A stretch of DNA of 64,000 nucleotides from DOZZ01 sp963792655 (GCA_963792655.1 CAWBWU010000001.1:186001-250000), one strand, 5' to 3'; counted from the stretch's first letter, positions 49,494 through 58,966 are shown. Made by a program: numbers and translations. Notes: generated by a model from the sequence alone, not told the origin.

Positions 49494-50912
49494 ATGCAGG
49501 CGCCCGTCTATGTGCAGCGCGACACCGCCTGGTTTGCCCAACGCACACTGAAACGCCACGCGCGCGTCTTGCAGCTTTGGGCGCTGGGTGTGGGCGCGGT
49601 CATCTCGGGCGACTTCTTCGGCTGGAACTTCGGCTTCGTATCCGGCGGCTTCGGCGGCATGATGCTGGCGCTGGTCATCATGACCGTGCTCTACGTCGGG
49701 CTCAGCTTCAGTCTTGCGGAGATGTCGCCCGCACTGCCACACAGCGGCGGCGCCTATTCATTCGCGCGCACCACGATGGGACCATGGGGCGGCTATATCA
49801 CCGGTCTCGCCGAGAACATGGAATACATCCTCACGCCCGCCACGATCGTCGTCGGTATCGGCGGTTACCTGGGAGCTGTGTTCGGCACGCCCGCATGGTG
49901 TGCGCCGCTCTGGTGGCTTGCCTGTTACGCGCTGTTCGTCGGGCTGAACATCTGGGGTGTGGAGCTCTCTTTTCAGATCACGGTCGCTATTACGTTTTGC
50001 GCGCTGGCGATCCTCGCCGTCTTCTATATCGGTGCTTTGCCGCTCGTGAATTGGCGCCACTGGGCTCTGAATAACGGGCCGTTACTGCCCAAAGGGGCAG
50101 CCGGTGTCTTTGCAGCGCTACCGTTTGCGTTGTGGGTCTACCTCGGAATTGAGCAGATGCCCCTCGCCGCCGAGGAGTCACACGACCCCGCGCGCGACAT
50201 GCCGAAAGGGATTCTGCTGGCGCTGCTGACGTTGATCGTTTGCTCGTTTCTCACGCCGGCGCTGAGCGGCAGCATTGCACCTGGCGCGCTGGAGGTGGGC
50301 AAGTCTACCGAGCCGCTGTTCCTCAGTTTCAAAACGATTTTTGGCAGCGGACTCTGGTCGCGGCTGCTGGCCCTGATTGCGTGCACTGGCTTGATCGCAA
50401 GCTTTCACGCCATCATCTACGCTTACGGCCGTCAGATTTTTTCGCTCGCTCGCGCCGGCTACTTTCCAAGCTGGCTCTCGCGTACGCATGCAACGCGGCA
50501 CACTCCCCATCGCGCGTTGATTGCCGGCTCGATACTCGGTTATGGCGCGGCGCTGGTCATTTGGAGTGCAGGCCAAAATAGCCCCGTCGGTGCGGTGTTG
50601 TTGAACATGGCCGTGTTCGGCGCGGTCATCGCTTACGTGCTGCAGATGGCCTCGTTCATTCTGTTGCGCGTGAACTTCCCGCACATTGCGCGGCCCTATC
50701 GCAGCCCTCTGGGAATCACGGGCGCAGTCGTCGCCGCGGTGATTTCTATCGTCACGTTGTCGGCGCTGTTCCTGAATCCCGATTACCGCCTCGGCGTGGT
50801 TGGCGCTGCGGTGTGGTTTGCCATCGGTATCGCATACTTTGCGTTCTATGCGCGCACGCGGCTGATCCTTTCGCCCGAGGAAGAGTTCGCCATCAGTCAC
50901 CGAGCCCGATGA
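49494..50912 (+). CDS. APC-superfamily permease, probable ethanolamine transporter
   Basis: The 472-residue protein has 12 predicted membrane segments. It has the APC signature near the first segment (LWALGVGAVISGDFFGWNFG), which matches the ethanolamine permease subgroup, and YSFARTTMGPWGGYITGLAE in segment 3. Its stop overlaps the eutB start as ATGA, which with the substrate subgroup supports ethanolamine uptake. It starts 4 bp after the ATP-grasp gene. Confidence 0.88.
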   Translation: MQAPVYVQRDTAWFAQRTLKRHARVLQLWALGVGAVISGDFFGWNFGFVSGGFGGMMLALVIMTVLYVGLSFSLAEMSPALPHSGGAYSFARTTMGPWGGYITGLAENMEYILTPATIVVGIGGYLGAVFGTPAWCAPLWWLACYALFVGLNIWGVELSFQITVAITFCALAILAVFYIGALPLVNWRHWALNNGPLLPKGAAGVFAALPFALWVYLGIEQMPLAAEESHDPARDMPKGILLALLTLIVCSFLTPALSGSIAPGALEVGKSTEPLFLSFKTIFGSGLWSRLLALIACTGLIASFHAIIYAYGRQIFSLARAGYFPSWLSRTHATRHTPHRALIAGSILGYGAALVIWSAGQNSPVGAVLLNMAVFGAVIAYVLQMASFILLRVNFPHIARPYRSPLGITGAVVAAVISIVTLSALFLNPDYRLGVVGAAVWFAIGIAYFAFYARTRLILSPEEEFAISHRAR

Positions 50913-52255
50913 GCTATGCAACCACAGTGCGGGGGCGTGTGCATCGCTTTGACGATCTCAAAACATTGTTGGCCAAGGCCACTCCGCTACGCTCGGGCGA
51001 TGAGTTGGCGGGCATCGCGGCGAACAGTGCGGAAGAACGAGTCGCCGCGCAGATTGCCTTGGCCGATGTTCCGCTGAAGACTTTCTTGACCGAAGCCGTC
51101 ATCGCCTACGAGACAGACGAAGTTACGCGCCTGATTATCGATACTCACGATGCTGCAGCATTCGCATCCATCGCACATCTCACCACCGGTGAGTTTCGCG
51201 ACTGGCTGTTGAGCGACGGCGCGACCAGCGAAGTCTTGCGCGACGTTGCGCCGGGCATCACTCCGGAGATGGCTGCTGCCGTTTCGAAGTTGATGCGTGT
51301 GCAGGATCTGATCGCCGTCGCCGCCAAAATTCGTGTGATCACGCGCTTCCGTTCAACCGTTGGAATGCCGGGGACACTCTGCACGCGCCTGCAGCCCAAC
51401 CACCCCACGGACGATCCCAAAGGCGTGCTGGCCGCCATCATCGATGGCCTGATGCTCGAGAGCGGCGATGCGGTCATCGGCATCAATCCCGTTTCCGATG
51501 ACTTGCAATCCGTGGAGACGCTCTTGCGCCTGGTGGACCAGTTGCGCAGCGCATGGCATATCCCGACGCAGAGTTGCGTGCTGGCGCACATCACAACCCA
51601 GATGCAAGCGATGGAGCGCGGTGCGCCCGTCGACCTTGTCTTTCAATCCATCGCCGGAACGCAACAGGCAAACGCCTCGTTTGGCATTGACCTCGCGCTG
51701 TTGGCCGAAGCATCGGACATGGCTTGGAAGCTTGGCCGCGCGCCCGCCGATGGCAACATCATGTACTTCGAAACGGGTCAGGGCAGCGCGCTCTCCGCGA
51801 ACGCGCATCACGGTGTCGATCAGCAGACATGCGAAGCGCGCGCCTACGCAGTTGCGCGGCGGTTCCGTCCAATGCTGGTCAACACCGTCGTTGGCTTTAT
51901 CGGGCCCGAGTATCTTTACGACGGCAAGCAGATTCAACGCGCCGGTCTGGAAGATCACTTCTGCGGCAAGCTGCTTGGCTTACCCATGGGCTGCGACATC
52001 TGCTACACCAATCACGCTGAGGCCGATCAGGACGATATGGATACGCTGCTCACCTTGCTGGGCGCAGCGGGAGTGAATTACATCATGGGCGTGCCGGGCG
52101 CGGAAGACGTGATGTTGAATTATCAGAGCACTTCATATCACGACGCTCTCGCCATGCGCGCGCTGCTGCGATTGAAGCCCGCACCCGAATTCGAAGAGTG
52201 GCTGGCCGAGCGTCGCCCCGAGTTGCCGCGCATGATGGCGCTGCTCAACGCATGA
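50909..52255 (+). CDS. eutB: Ethanolamine ammonia-lyase large subunit
   Basis: EutB is the TIM-barrel subunit that, with EutC and adenosylcobalamin, converts ethanolamine to acetaldehyde and ammonia. The 448-residue product is intact, of normal size and has VGMPGTLCTRLQPNHPTDDP, the substrate glutamate in MYFETGQGSALSANAHHGVD and GLPMGCDICYTNHAEADQDD. Start ATG 50909 overlaps the permease stop, and its stop overlaps the eutC start (ATGA). No EutA reactivase or microcompartment shell gene is nearby. Confidence 0.96.
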   Translation: MSYATTVRGRVHRFDDLKTLLAKATPLRSGDELAGIAANSAEERVAAQIALADVPLKTFLTEAVIAYETDEVTRLIIDTHDAAAFASIAHLTTGEFRDWLLSDGATSEVLRDVAPGITPEMAAAVSKLMRVQDLIAVAAKIRVITRFRSTVGMPGTLCTRLQPNHPTDDPKGVLAAIIDGLMLESGDAVIGINPVSDDLQSVETLLRLVDQLRSAWHIPTQSCVLAHITTQMQAMERGAPVDLVFQSIAGTQQANASFGIDLALLAEASDMAWKLGRAPADGNIMYFETGQGSALSANAHHGVDQQTCEARAYAVARRFRPMLVNTVVGFIGPEYLYDGKQIQRAGLEDHFCGKLLGLPMGCDICYTNHAEADQDDMDTLLTLLGAAGVNYIMGVPGAEDVMLNYQSTSYHDALAMRALLRLKPAPEFEEWLAERRPELPRMMALLNA

Positions 52256-52950
52256 GCGGCTTGCGCGACTTCACGCCTGCTCGCGTCGGGCTGCGGCGCG
52301 CAGGCAAAGCAATCGCAACAAGCGAACTGCTCGATTTTCAACTGGCGCACGCACTCGCACGCGATGCCGTGCATGCCCCGTTCGACTCGGCAACACTGCT
52401 CGCCGAAGTGCGCGCGCACGGCTGGCAGGCATACGAGGTGCACAGCGCTGCCGCGGACCGCACCACTTACTTGAAGCATCCGGAGCTTGGCCGTAATCTG
52501 ACGGCGTCATCACGCGCCACCCTACCAACTGGTGAACGGAGTCAAGACCTGGCCATCGTAATTGGCGACGGACTTTCCGGCTTGGCCGTAGACCGGCATG
52601 CGGTTCCGCTGCTCGAGCGACTGCAACTCGATGCCGCAGTGCCGATCGTCATCGCTCACCAGGCACGCGTCGCGATTGGCGATGACATCGGGCACGCGCT
52701 GCGCGCCTCATTAGTGCTGGTCCTGATCGGAGAACGCCCGGGCCTCACGTCGCTCGACAGCCTCGGCGCGTATCTCACGTGGGGTCCGCGCCCGGGACGC
52801 ACTGATGCGGAGCGCTACTGTGTGTCGAACATCCGCGATGGCGGGCTGAGTTACGACGACGCTGCCGCGCGCATCTCATTTCTACTCGCGCAGGCCCGGC
52901 GCACAAAGATGACGGGAACGGTGCTGGGTTCAAGGCCGCAACTGACTTAG
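52252..52950 (+). CDS. eutC: Ethanolamine ammonia-lyase small subunit
   Basis: EutC forms the B12-binding part with EutB. The 232-residue product has RVGLRRAGKAIATSELLDFQ, DLAIVIGDGLSGLAVDRHAV, RPGLTSLDSLGAYLTWGPRP and ERYCVSNIRDGGLSYDDAA, all conserved in the family. The last contains the cysteine near the cobalamin site. The frame is intact and overlaps eutB by 4 bp. It is the last gene of the four-gene operon. Confidence 0.96.
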   Translation: MSGLRDFTPARVGLRRAGKAIATSELLDFQLAHALARDAVHAPFDSATLLAEVRAHGWQAYEVHSAAADRTTYLKHPELGRNLTASSRATLPTGERSQDLAIVIGDGLSGLAVDRHAVPLLERLQLDAAVPIVIAHQARVAIGDDIGHALRASLVLVLIGERPGLTSLDSLGAYLTWGPRPGRTDAERYCVSNIRDGGLSYDDAAARISFLLAQARRTKMTGTVLGSRPQLT

Positions 52951-53096
52951 GGCTGAACTCAAGACGCCGGCAGTAATCGGCGGTTCACCAAAGCATCGGG
53001 CTTCCTCCCGTTTACCATCAACACTTTCCGCGTCAGAACCGGAGCCCAAGTTTACGAAGTCCGCTACGTTGTGCCTGGTGCCATGCGGAGGGGCAT

Positions 53097-53153
53097 CTGG
53101 GTTCGTTTGGTAATTTGTTACTTCAACGCAACACGGATACTGGGTTCGTTTGG
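53097..53153. repeat. 14 bp direct repeat in the eutC-rodZ gap
   Basis: CTGGGTTCGTTTGG occurs at 53097-53110 and again at 53140-53153. The 250 bp gap holds no convincing gene. Similar strings are scattered in intergenic DNA of related genomes as far as I recall, which is not verifiable here. Confidence 0.4.
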
Positions 53154-53200
53154 CAAAACGCTCTGCGCAGCTTTTCGGTCCCGAGAGAGAAGCAACCCTC

Positions 53201-53653
53201 TCAGCGGGGCGTAGGTTGCACGGGCCGAACCGCTTCGATTTTTGCGGGAGTAGCGGCAGCTTTCGGCTGCAGCCGCTCGTAAACCCAGTACAAGGCAAAG
53301 CTCGCCAGAAGAATGGGCACTGCCCACATCAGCACCTGCGGAATTGCCCGCAACGTTCGCGTCGATTCAAATGAAACTGGACGGAACTGTGTCGCGCTTT
53401 CGTCATCCGGCAATGCGAACACGCCGTCGATCTCCTGCAGATCGGGCGCAATCGTATTGCTCGGTATGCCGAGCCGCTGCGCATACTGCCGCGTGAAATT
53501 GCGCGCGAACACCGCGCCGGGCAGCTTGTCGTACTCTTCTTCTTCGATAAACTGGAGCTGACGAGGAGAAACCTTGATCTCCTCTGCGATCTGCTCGAGG
53601 GTGAGTCCTTGCCTGAGCCGCTCGCTTCGCAGTACCGCTCCTAAAGAGCTCAT
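53201..53653 (-). CDS. RodZ-like HTH membrane protein
   Basis: From ATG 53653 the product has 150 residues: an N-terminal RodZ-type HTH (GAVLRSERLRQGLTLEQIAE, then FARNFTRQYAQRLGI at 50-64) and one membrane segment at about 107-125 (VLMWAVPILLASFALYWVY). A short proline- and alanine-rich tail follows, without the usual C-terminal DUF4115 domain. Proteins of this type link the actin-like MreB to the membrane or act as regulators. The truncated periplasmic part makes a regulatory role as likely. It is divergent from the glycosyltransferase gene. Confidence 0.75.
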   Translation of the reverse strand: MSSLGAVLRSERLRQGLTLEQIAEEIKVSPRQLQFIEEEEYDKLPGAVFARNFTRQYAQRLGIPSNTIAPDLQEIDGVFALPDDESATQFRPVSFESTRTLRAIPQVLMWAVPILLASFALYWVYERLQPKAAATPAKIEAVRPVQPTPR

Positions 53654-53723
53654 GCACTCAAGATAGTAGCTCAACTCACTCTGCCGATTGTAGTTAGCGC
53701 CTGATAAAATCGAGCTGAAAGCA

Positions 53724-54752
53724 ATGCCAACGGCGTCTATCTCGGTCGTAGTAGTGAACTGGAACCGCAGCACGCTGCTGCGCCAGGCGCTACTCTCGCT
53801 GCACGCCCAAAGGCTCGCGCCGGCCGAGATCATCGTGGTGGATAACGGTTCGAGCGATGACTCGATGGCCATGATGCGCGACGAGTTTCCACGCGTGCGC
53901 GTCATCGCCAACCACAACAACCGGGGATTTTGCGCGGCGAACAACCAGGGCATCGCCGCAGCAACGGGAGAGTTCATTGCACTCCTGAACAACGATGCCG
54001 AAGCAGAGGAACACTGGCTGCTCGCGCTCTCGAAGATGTTCACCAGGCCTGAGGTTGGCATGGCCGCGTCGAAAATCCTGATGGCTTCGGACCCGCGCCG
54101 CATTGATAAGGCCGGTCATCTCATCTGGCCCGATGGACAAAACCGGGGCCGCGGCGCAGGTGAGTTCGACACTGGTCAGTACGATCGAGTCGAGCCCACG
54201 TTGTGGCCTGACGGATGCGCTGCGATGTACCGCAAGCGCATGCTGGATGAGATTGGCGGCTTCGATGAAGACTTCTTTGCGTACGCGGACGATGCGGAAC
54301 TGGGGCTGCGCGCACGCATCGCAGGCTGGCAGTGCCTGTATACTCCGTTCGCTGTCGTCCGCCATCATCGCGGCGCGACGCTCGGCGTGAACAATGCGCG
54401 GCGCTTGAAGTTGATTGAACGCAACCGCATCCTGCTGGCTGTGAAACTCTTCCCGTTCAGTTTGCTTTGGCGCAACGGATTCTATTTCACCCAACGGCTG
54501 ATTGCCGGCGCGTTTGCAGCGTGGCGCGGCGAAGGCGAAGCGGCGCTATTTCCAGGCATTCAAGGCAAATGGACATTGCTCTCAACGATCGTCTCCGGCA
54601 ACCTCGCGGCGCTTCCGATCATCCCGCGAATGCTTGCCAAACGGCGCGCGATCGAGAAGATCCGGAAGCTGTCCGCGGGCGAAGTGAAGGCATTGATTCT
54701 GGGCAATCAAATCACTCTGCAGGAACTTTCGACCCAGGCAGCGCTGCTTTGA
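53724..54752 (+). CDS. Family 2 glycosyltransferase
   Basis: The 342-residue protein has a GT-A fold: ISVVVVNWNRSTLLRQALLS, VVDNGSSDDS, FCAANNQGIAAATGEFIALL, the metal-binding NNDAEAEEHW and the acceptor-side FDEDFFAYADDAELGLRAR. It is like the rhamnosyl- or cell-surface-polysaccharide transferases of GT2. The C-terminal part has an amphipathic segment that may touch the membrane. It overlaps the next gene as TTGA, so it is the head of a chain of coupled genes for surface glycans. Confidence 0.88.
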   Translation: MPTASISVVVVNWNRSTLLRQALLSLHAQRLAPAEIIVVDNGSSDDSMAMMRDEFPRVRVIANHNNRGFCAANNQGIAAATGEFIALLNNDAEAEEHWLLALSKMFTRPEVGMAASKILMASDPRRIDKAGHLIWPDGQNRGRGAGEFDTGQYDRVEPTLWPDGCAAMYRKRMLDEIGGFDEDFFAYADDAELGLRARIAGWQCLYTPFAVVRHHRGATLGVNNARRLKLIERNRILLAVKLFPFSLLWRNGFYFTQRLIAGAFAAWRGEGEAALFPGIQGKWTLLSTIVSGNLAALPIIPRMLAKRRAIEKIRKLSAGEVKALILGNQITLQELSTQAALL

Positions 54753-55704
54753 GTGATGCGTGCGTGCTGTGTGGTGCGCGTGAACGCAAGCCTGTGCTCA
54801 CCGGTTATGACCGGCTCTACGCAACCACCGCGGAACGCTTTCAGGTCGCGGCGTGTAGCGCTTGCGGGTTGCTGCAACTTACGCCGCGGCCCGCGCCTGC
54901 GGAACTAAGCCGTTTCTACCCGCAGCAGTATTGGTTTCGCGGCGACACGTCACTCGCCGGACGCGCTGAGGAGATTTACCGGCGGCTGTTGATTCGCGAT
55001 CATGCACGCTTCTTACGCGCGGCTTACCGGCACGCGGGCGGCGATGGACTCCTGCTCGATGTGGGCTGCGGCGGCGGCTTGCTCGCGTCGATGTTACGCC
55101 GCCGCGGCATCAATGCTGCGGGCCTTGACTCGCTCGGCGGAAGCCGTGGGCGTCGCGTGGCATCGTTACGGCGTACCTGCGCTCGTCGGTGATCTCGAGC
55201 AAGCTCCGTTCGCTGCCGCATCCATCGCGGTGCTGAGCATGTTCCATGTGGTCGAGCATTTGCCGGACCCAGCGGCTTATCTTCGCTCGGCGCACCGGCT
55301 GCTGCGGGATAACGGGACGGCTCGTGGTGCAAGTCCCCAATGCCGATAGTTTGCAGTTCCGTGTCTTTCGTTCGCGCTGGAGCGGCATCGATGTTCCGCG
55401 GCACCTTCAGAATTTTCGTCGCCGCGACCTGGAGGCGTTGTTGACGCAATGCGGCTTCGAAGTCACGCGCCGCAAGCACTTTTCCTGGCGCGACAACCCC
55501 GCCGGACTCGCCACCAGCATCGCGCCGAAGCTCGAACCCGCGGCGCGCAAAGTCCGCAAGGCCGATCGCGGATCGATGACGCGGTTGTTCAAAGACGCGG
55601 CTTATCTGGCTTTGGTGATCGCGAGCGTACCGTTCGCGGCGTTCGAAGCGGCGCTGGGCCGCGGGTCCAGCATCATGGTGGAGGCGCGTAAGCGCCGCTC
55701 ATGA
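54749..55704 (+). CDS. SAM-dependent methyltransferase with N-terminal zinc-finger, frameshifted
   Basis: Start TTG 54749 overlaps the glycosyltransferase stop. The N-terminus has two cysteine pairs (CVLCGARE and CSACG), a zinc ribbon seen in methyltransferases of sugar clusters, then the SAM loop LLLDVGCGGGLLASML. Frame changes occur near 55130 and near 55318. Later blocks are LSMFHVVEHLPDPAAYLRSA and GIDVPRHLQNFRRRDLEALL, typical of the family. The restored length is about 318 residues. It overlaps the next gene by ATGA. Confidence 0.82.
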
Positions 55705-56402
55705 AACCTGCCTCGCTCGCGTATCGTTTGCCCGCTGTAGTGCGCCGCCAAGTGCTGCACTTCGAAGACGCGGCGGATCGAGCGCTGCACGCATTCGCCG
55801 CATCACTGCCTGCAGGCATTCGCGTGCTCGATGCAGGCGCCGGCGAGACACGGCATCGCGCTCTGTTTCCGAAACAGCGCTACGTCGCGATCGATCTCGC
55901 CGTGGGCGACCAAAGCTGGGATTACGCCAAGCTCGACGTGCTGGGTGATCTGTGCGCGCTCCCCTTTGCCGACGCATCGTTCGGTGCGGCTTTGAACATC
56001 GTCACGCTCGAACACCTGCGCGAGCCGGCCCAGGCTCTGCGTGAAATCGCGCGCACTTTACAACCGGGTGGGGCGCTGCTGTTAGTAGCGCCGCAGGACT
56101 GGGAGATGCACCAGACGCCGCACGACTACTTCCGCTACACCGAACACGGCTTACGCTACCTGCTCGAGTCGGCCGGATTTTCCAGCATCGAAATCCGGCC
56201 CGCCGGTGGTTACTTCCGGCTGCTCTCGCGCCGTCTGATGAACGGGCTACAATTCTTTTCAGGCGGAGCGCGCTGGCTGCTCTTCGTGCCGGCCGCCCTG
56301 TTGCTGTTACCGCCCGCATTGCTGCTGCCTCTGTTCGAGCCGTTCGACCGCGAACGCAATTTTACTTTGGGATACTTATGCACCGCTCGCCGATCGCTCT
56401 GA
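55701..56402 (+). CDS. Class I SAM-dependent methyltransferase
   Basis: This intact 233-residue protein has a type 11-like methyltransferase domain: VLDAGAGETRHRALF as the SAM loop, DLCALPFADASFGAALNIVT, then LEHLREPAQALREIARTLQPG. The last 50 residues contain a leucine- and proline-rich hydrophobic stretch that may lie in the membrane. Both genes of the pair are coupled to the glycosyltransferase, so a role in decorating or modifying a lipid-linked glycan is plausible. It overlaps the M28 peptidase start by 25 bp. Confidence 0.8.
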   Translation: MKPASLAYRLPAVVRRQVLHFEDAADRALHAFAASLPAGIRVLDAGAGETRHRALFPKQRYVAIDLAVGDQSWDYAKLDVLGDLCALPFADASFGAALNIVTLEHLREPAQALREIARTLQPGGALLLVAPQDWEMHQTPHDYFRYTEHGLRYLLESAGFSSIEIRPAGGYFRLLSRRLMNGLQFFSGGARWLLFVPAALLLLPPALLLPLFEPFDRERNFTLGYLCTARRSL

Positions 56403-57250
56403 TACTTGCGCTTTGCGCGATTCCTGCCATTGCCGCCGACTTCAGCGGTGAGCGTGCGTTCGACTTCACGCGCAAGGCAGTCGCGTTCGGTCCGCGTCCG
56501 ATTGGCTCGCCCGCACTGCACAAGCTCGAAGCGTATCTGCGCGCCGAGTTGAAGAGCACCGGCTGCCAGCTCACCAGCGACGACTTCAAAGGCGACACGC
56601 CGAATGGCCCCATCTTGATGCACAACCTGATCTGCCGCTTTCCCGGAACGTCGGGCAAAGCCATCGCGATCACCGGCCACTACGACACCAAGATTCTGCC
56701 GCGCTTCGTGGGCGCGAATGATGGTGGATCGTCAACCGGATTTTTGTTGGAGCTCGCGAAAGCGCTGCAAGGCCAACCGCGCAAAGACGATGTGCTGATC
56801 GTCTTCTTCGATGGCGAAGAAGCGGTCAAAGAATGGACCGCCACCGACAGCGTCTATGGCAGCCGTCACCTCGCCGACAAGTGGCAAAGCGACGGTACGC
56901 TCTCGCGGCTGAAGGCGATGCTCAACATCGACATGATTGGTGACAAAGACCTGGAGCTGATCTACGACATGAACTCGTCCGGCTTCGCGCGGTCGATCGT
57001 TTGGGATGCAGCCGACCGCCTCGGCTACAGCAAAGAGTTTCCGCGCACGCCGGGCGGCATCGTCGACGATCACATGCCGTTTCTGCAGCACGGCGTCCGC
57101 GCGGTCGATCTGATCGACTTCACCTACGGTCCAGGCAACTCGTACTGGCACACGCCTGAAGACACCATGGACAAGCTTGCGCCGCACAGCTTTCTGGTGA
57201 TCGGCAAAGTGGTGCTCGAAGCCATTCACCAACTGGAGTTGAGCAATTAG
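56378..57250 (+). CDS. M28-family peptidase, glutaminyl-cyclase-like
   Basis: The 290-residue protein has a signal peptide (MHRSPIALILALCAIPAIAA) and the M28 zinc-ligand pattern: H in AITGHYDTK, D in FVGANDGGSS, EE in FFDGEEAV, D in LNIDMIGD and H in NSYWHTPEDT. The F-V-G-A-N-D form and the single domain are closer to secreted glutaminyl-peptide cyclotransferases than to classical aminopeptidases. It would therefore act on the N-termini of exported proteins or peptides. The gene starts inside the end of the methyltransferase gene. Confidence 0.85.
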   Translation: MHRSPIALILALCAIPAIAADFSGERAFDFTRKAVAFGPRPIGSPALHKLEAYLRAELKSTGCQLTSDDFKGDTPNGPILMHNLICRFPGTSGKAIAITGHYDTKILPRFVGANDGGSSTGFLLELAKALQGQPRKDDVLIVFFDGEEAVKEWTATDSVYGSRHLADKWQSDGTLSRLKAMLNIDMIGDKDLELIYDMNSSGFARSIVWDAADRLGYSKEFPRTPGGIVDDHMPFLQHGVRAVDLIDFTYGPGNSYWHTPEDTMDKLAPHSFLVIGKVVLEAIHQLELSN

Positions 57251-57251
57251 C

Positions 57252-58139
57252 CTGGTTGGCGCGATCATCGTCGACAAGCCCGGCGGCTGGACATCGCACG
57301 ATGTGGTGAATCGCATGCGCCGCCTGGCGGGCACGCGCAGCATCGGCCACCTGGGAACCCTCGATCCGCTGGCGACCGGAGTGCTGCCGCTGTTGATCGG
57401 AGACGCGACACGGCTCGCGCGCTTCTACACCGCTTCAGAAAAGATCTACGAAGCCGCGATTCGCTTTGGCTTTTCAACAACCACCTACGATCGCGAGGGA
57501 GATCCCACATCTTCTGAACAACCGGTCACGTTCGATGTTGCCGAATTGGAATCTGCGCTGAACGCCTTTCGCGGCAAGTTGGAACAGATGCCGCCACCCG
57601 TGTCGGCCAAGAAGATTCAGGGCGTGCCCGCGTACCGGATGGATGCGGCAGAAGCCGAAGCGCGCTTGAAGCGTGTGCCGGTGGAAGTGTTCGAGCTGAC
57701 GCTGCTGTCATTCGAAGCGAGCGTCGCGAAAGTACGCGTTCATTGTTCGGCGGGAACTTACATTCGCAGCATCGCGCATGATCTCGGCAAGGCTCTGGGG
57801 TGTGGCGCGCACATCGCAGAGCTGCGGCGTACTCAATCCGGCGCATTCCAGATCGAGCAAGCGCACACGCTGCCATCGCTGGAGGCGTTGTCAGAGGCGG
57901 GTCGATTCGCGGATGCACTGCTGCCTGCGGCTGAACTGTTACCCGAAATCCCGAATGCTTATGTGGACGATGTCACTGCCGGACACATCCGCAACGGGCG
58001 CGACTTCCACGTCTCGCCGTTTCGCAAGCAGACGGGCACCCGTTACATCAAAGCCGTGAATGATGCAGAACGAGTGCTCGCGATAGGCGAGATGGTCTTG
58101 CCGCATCTGTATCATCCAGTGCTGGTGTTTCCGAATTAG
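57252..58139 (+). CDS. truB: tRNA pseudouridine(55) synthase TruB (start unclear)
   Basis: TruB makes pseudouridine 55 in the T loop of tRNA. The product has IIVDKPGGWTSHDVVNRMRR at the N-terminus, the catalytic aspartate in GHLGTLDPLATGVLPLLIGD, then PPPVSAKKIQGVPAYRMDA and CSAGTYIRSIAHDLG. The conserved N-terminal block begins right after an in-frame stop at 57240-57242, and no ATG, GTG or TTG lies between. The candidates are CTG 57252, ATT 57246, or a normal start lost to an indel. GTG 57303 would remove the conserved block. It converges on the PIG-L gene with a 4 bp overlap. Confidence 0.9.
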   Translation: MVGAIIVDKPGGWTSHDVVNRMRRLAGTRSIGHLGTLDPLATGVLPLLIGDATRLARFYTASEKIYEAAIRFGFSTTTYDREGDPTSSEQPVTFDVAELESALNAFRGKLEQMPPPVSAKKIQGVPAYRMDAAEAEARLKRVPVEVFELTLLSFEASVAKVRVHCSAGTYIRSIAHDLGKALGCGAHIAELRRTQSGAFQIEQAHTLPSLEALSEAGRFADALLPAAELLPEIPNAYVDDVTAGHIRNGRDFHVSPFRKQTGTRYIKAVNDAERVLAIGEMVLPHLYHPVLVFPN

Positions 58140-58864
58140 CGACACGCTGCTGCAAGCGCGCGCCAACGTTCTCCTGTAATGCCCCACGGCAGCGTTTCAT
58201 AGTGCAGCACCCCGGCGTGCGGCGGCTCGGCAAAGTTGTAGTGCGGAGCACGCCGGAACCGCTCCGTCACCACAGGGAAGTTCGCCAGCACGGCTTGTTG
58301 CGAAGTGAAGCATCCCAGCATCTGCGCTTTACGCGCTGCGTCTTCACCGCTCAACGGCCATTCACTTACTGCCCCGTCGTCGCGTAGAAACACGCCCGTT
58401 TCCAAGTGGCCGTCCCGCGCGTGATAAGAAGTCATCTCGATCAACGGCCCTTGCCAGACGCGATGTACGGCAAAAGCGGTCGAGTCGTGATCCGGATGAC
58501 CGCCCTCGTACGGTTGCGTGAGTACAACATCCGGCTGCAGTTCCCGAAGCAATTGATCGAGCCGATCACAGAGCTCGGGTAAGTGCAGCATCGTCTCCTG
58601 ATCGATGAAGTCGAGCGAAATGTCGCGATGCTCACCGGCCATCCGCAATGCGCAACGCAGCTCTTTCCGCCGCGCGTCCGCATAAGCCTCGCGTGTGGCG
58701 AACCCCGCGCGTTGTGCATCGCCCAAATCGCGCGGCGACCCATTCGTCGTATGAATGATCGTGGCGTTGCGCATGTGGCGCAACAAGCCGCCCGCGCCGA
58801 TCACTTCGTCATCTGGATGCGCGGCCACGATCACCGGACGCACTGCTGCGAGAAGCTCCTTCAT
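58136..58864 (-). CDS. PIG-L-family deacetylase
   Basis: The intact 242-residue product from ATG 58864 has the zinc-site motif AHPDDEVIGAGG at 15-26 and the second ligand in GGHPDHDS, the marks of LmbE/PIG-L N-acetyl-sugar deacetylases. The substrate range includes GlcNAc-diphospholipids and small thiols such as bacillithiol precursors, and cannot be assigned here. A start at 58942 would add a stretch unlike the family. It is convergent with truB. Confidence 0.87.
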   Translation of the reverse strand: MKELLAAVRPVIVAAHPDDEVIGAGGLLRHMRNATIIHTTNGSPRDLGDAQRAGFATREAYADARRKELRCALRMAGEHRDISLDFIDQETMLHLPELCDRLDQLLRELQPDVVLTQPYEGGHPDHDSTAFAVHRVWQGPLIEMTSYHARDGHLETGVFLRDDGAVSEWPLSGEDAARKAQMLGCFTSQQAVLANFPVVTERFRRAPHYNFAEPPHAGVLHYETLPWGITGERWRALAAACR

Positions 58865-58966
58865 GACGCTCACTGTACACGGTGACCGCCTCCCACCTGC
58901 ATTGGCCATGGTTCGTTCGCCGCGTTGCCGTTGGCATCGCAACTCCAGTCAATGCAAAAATAGAAT

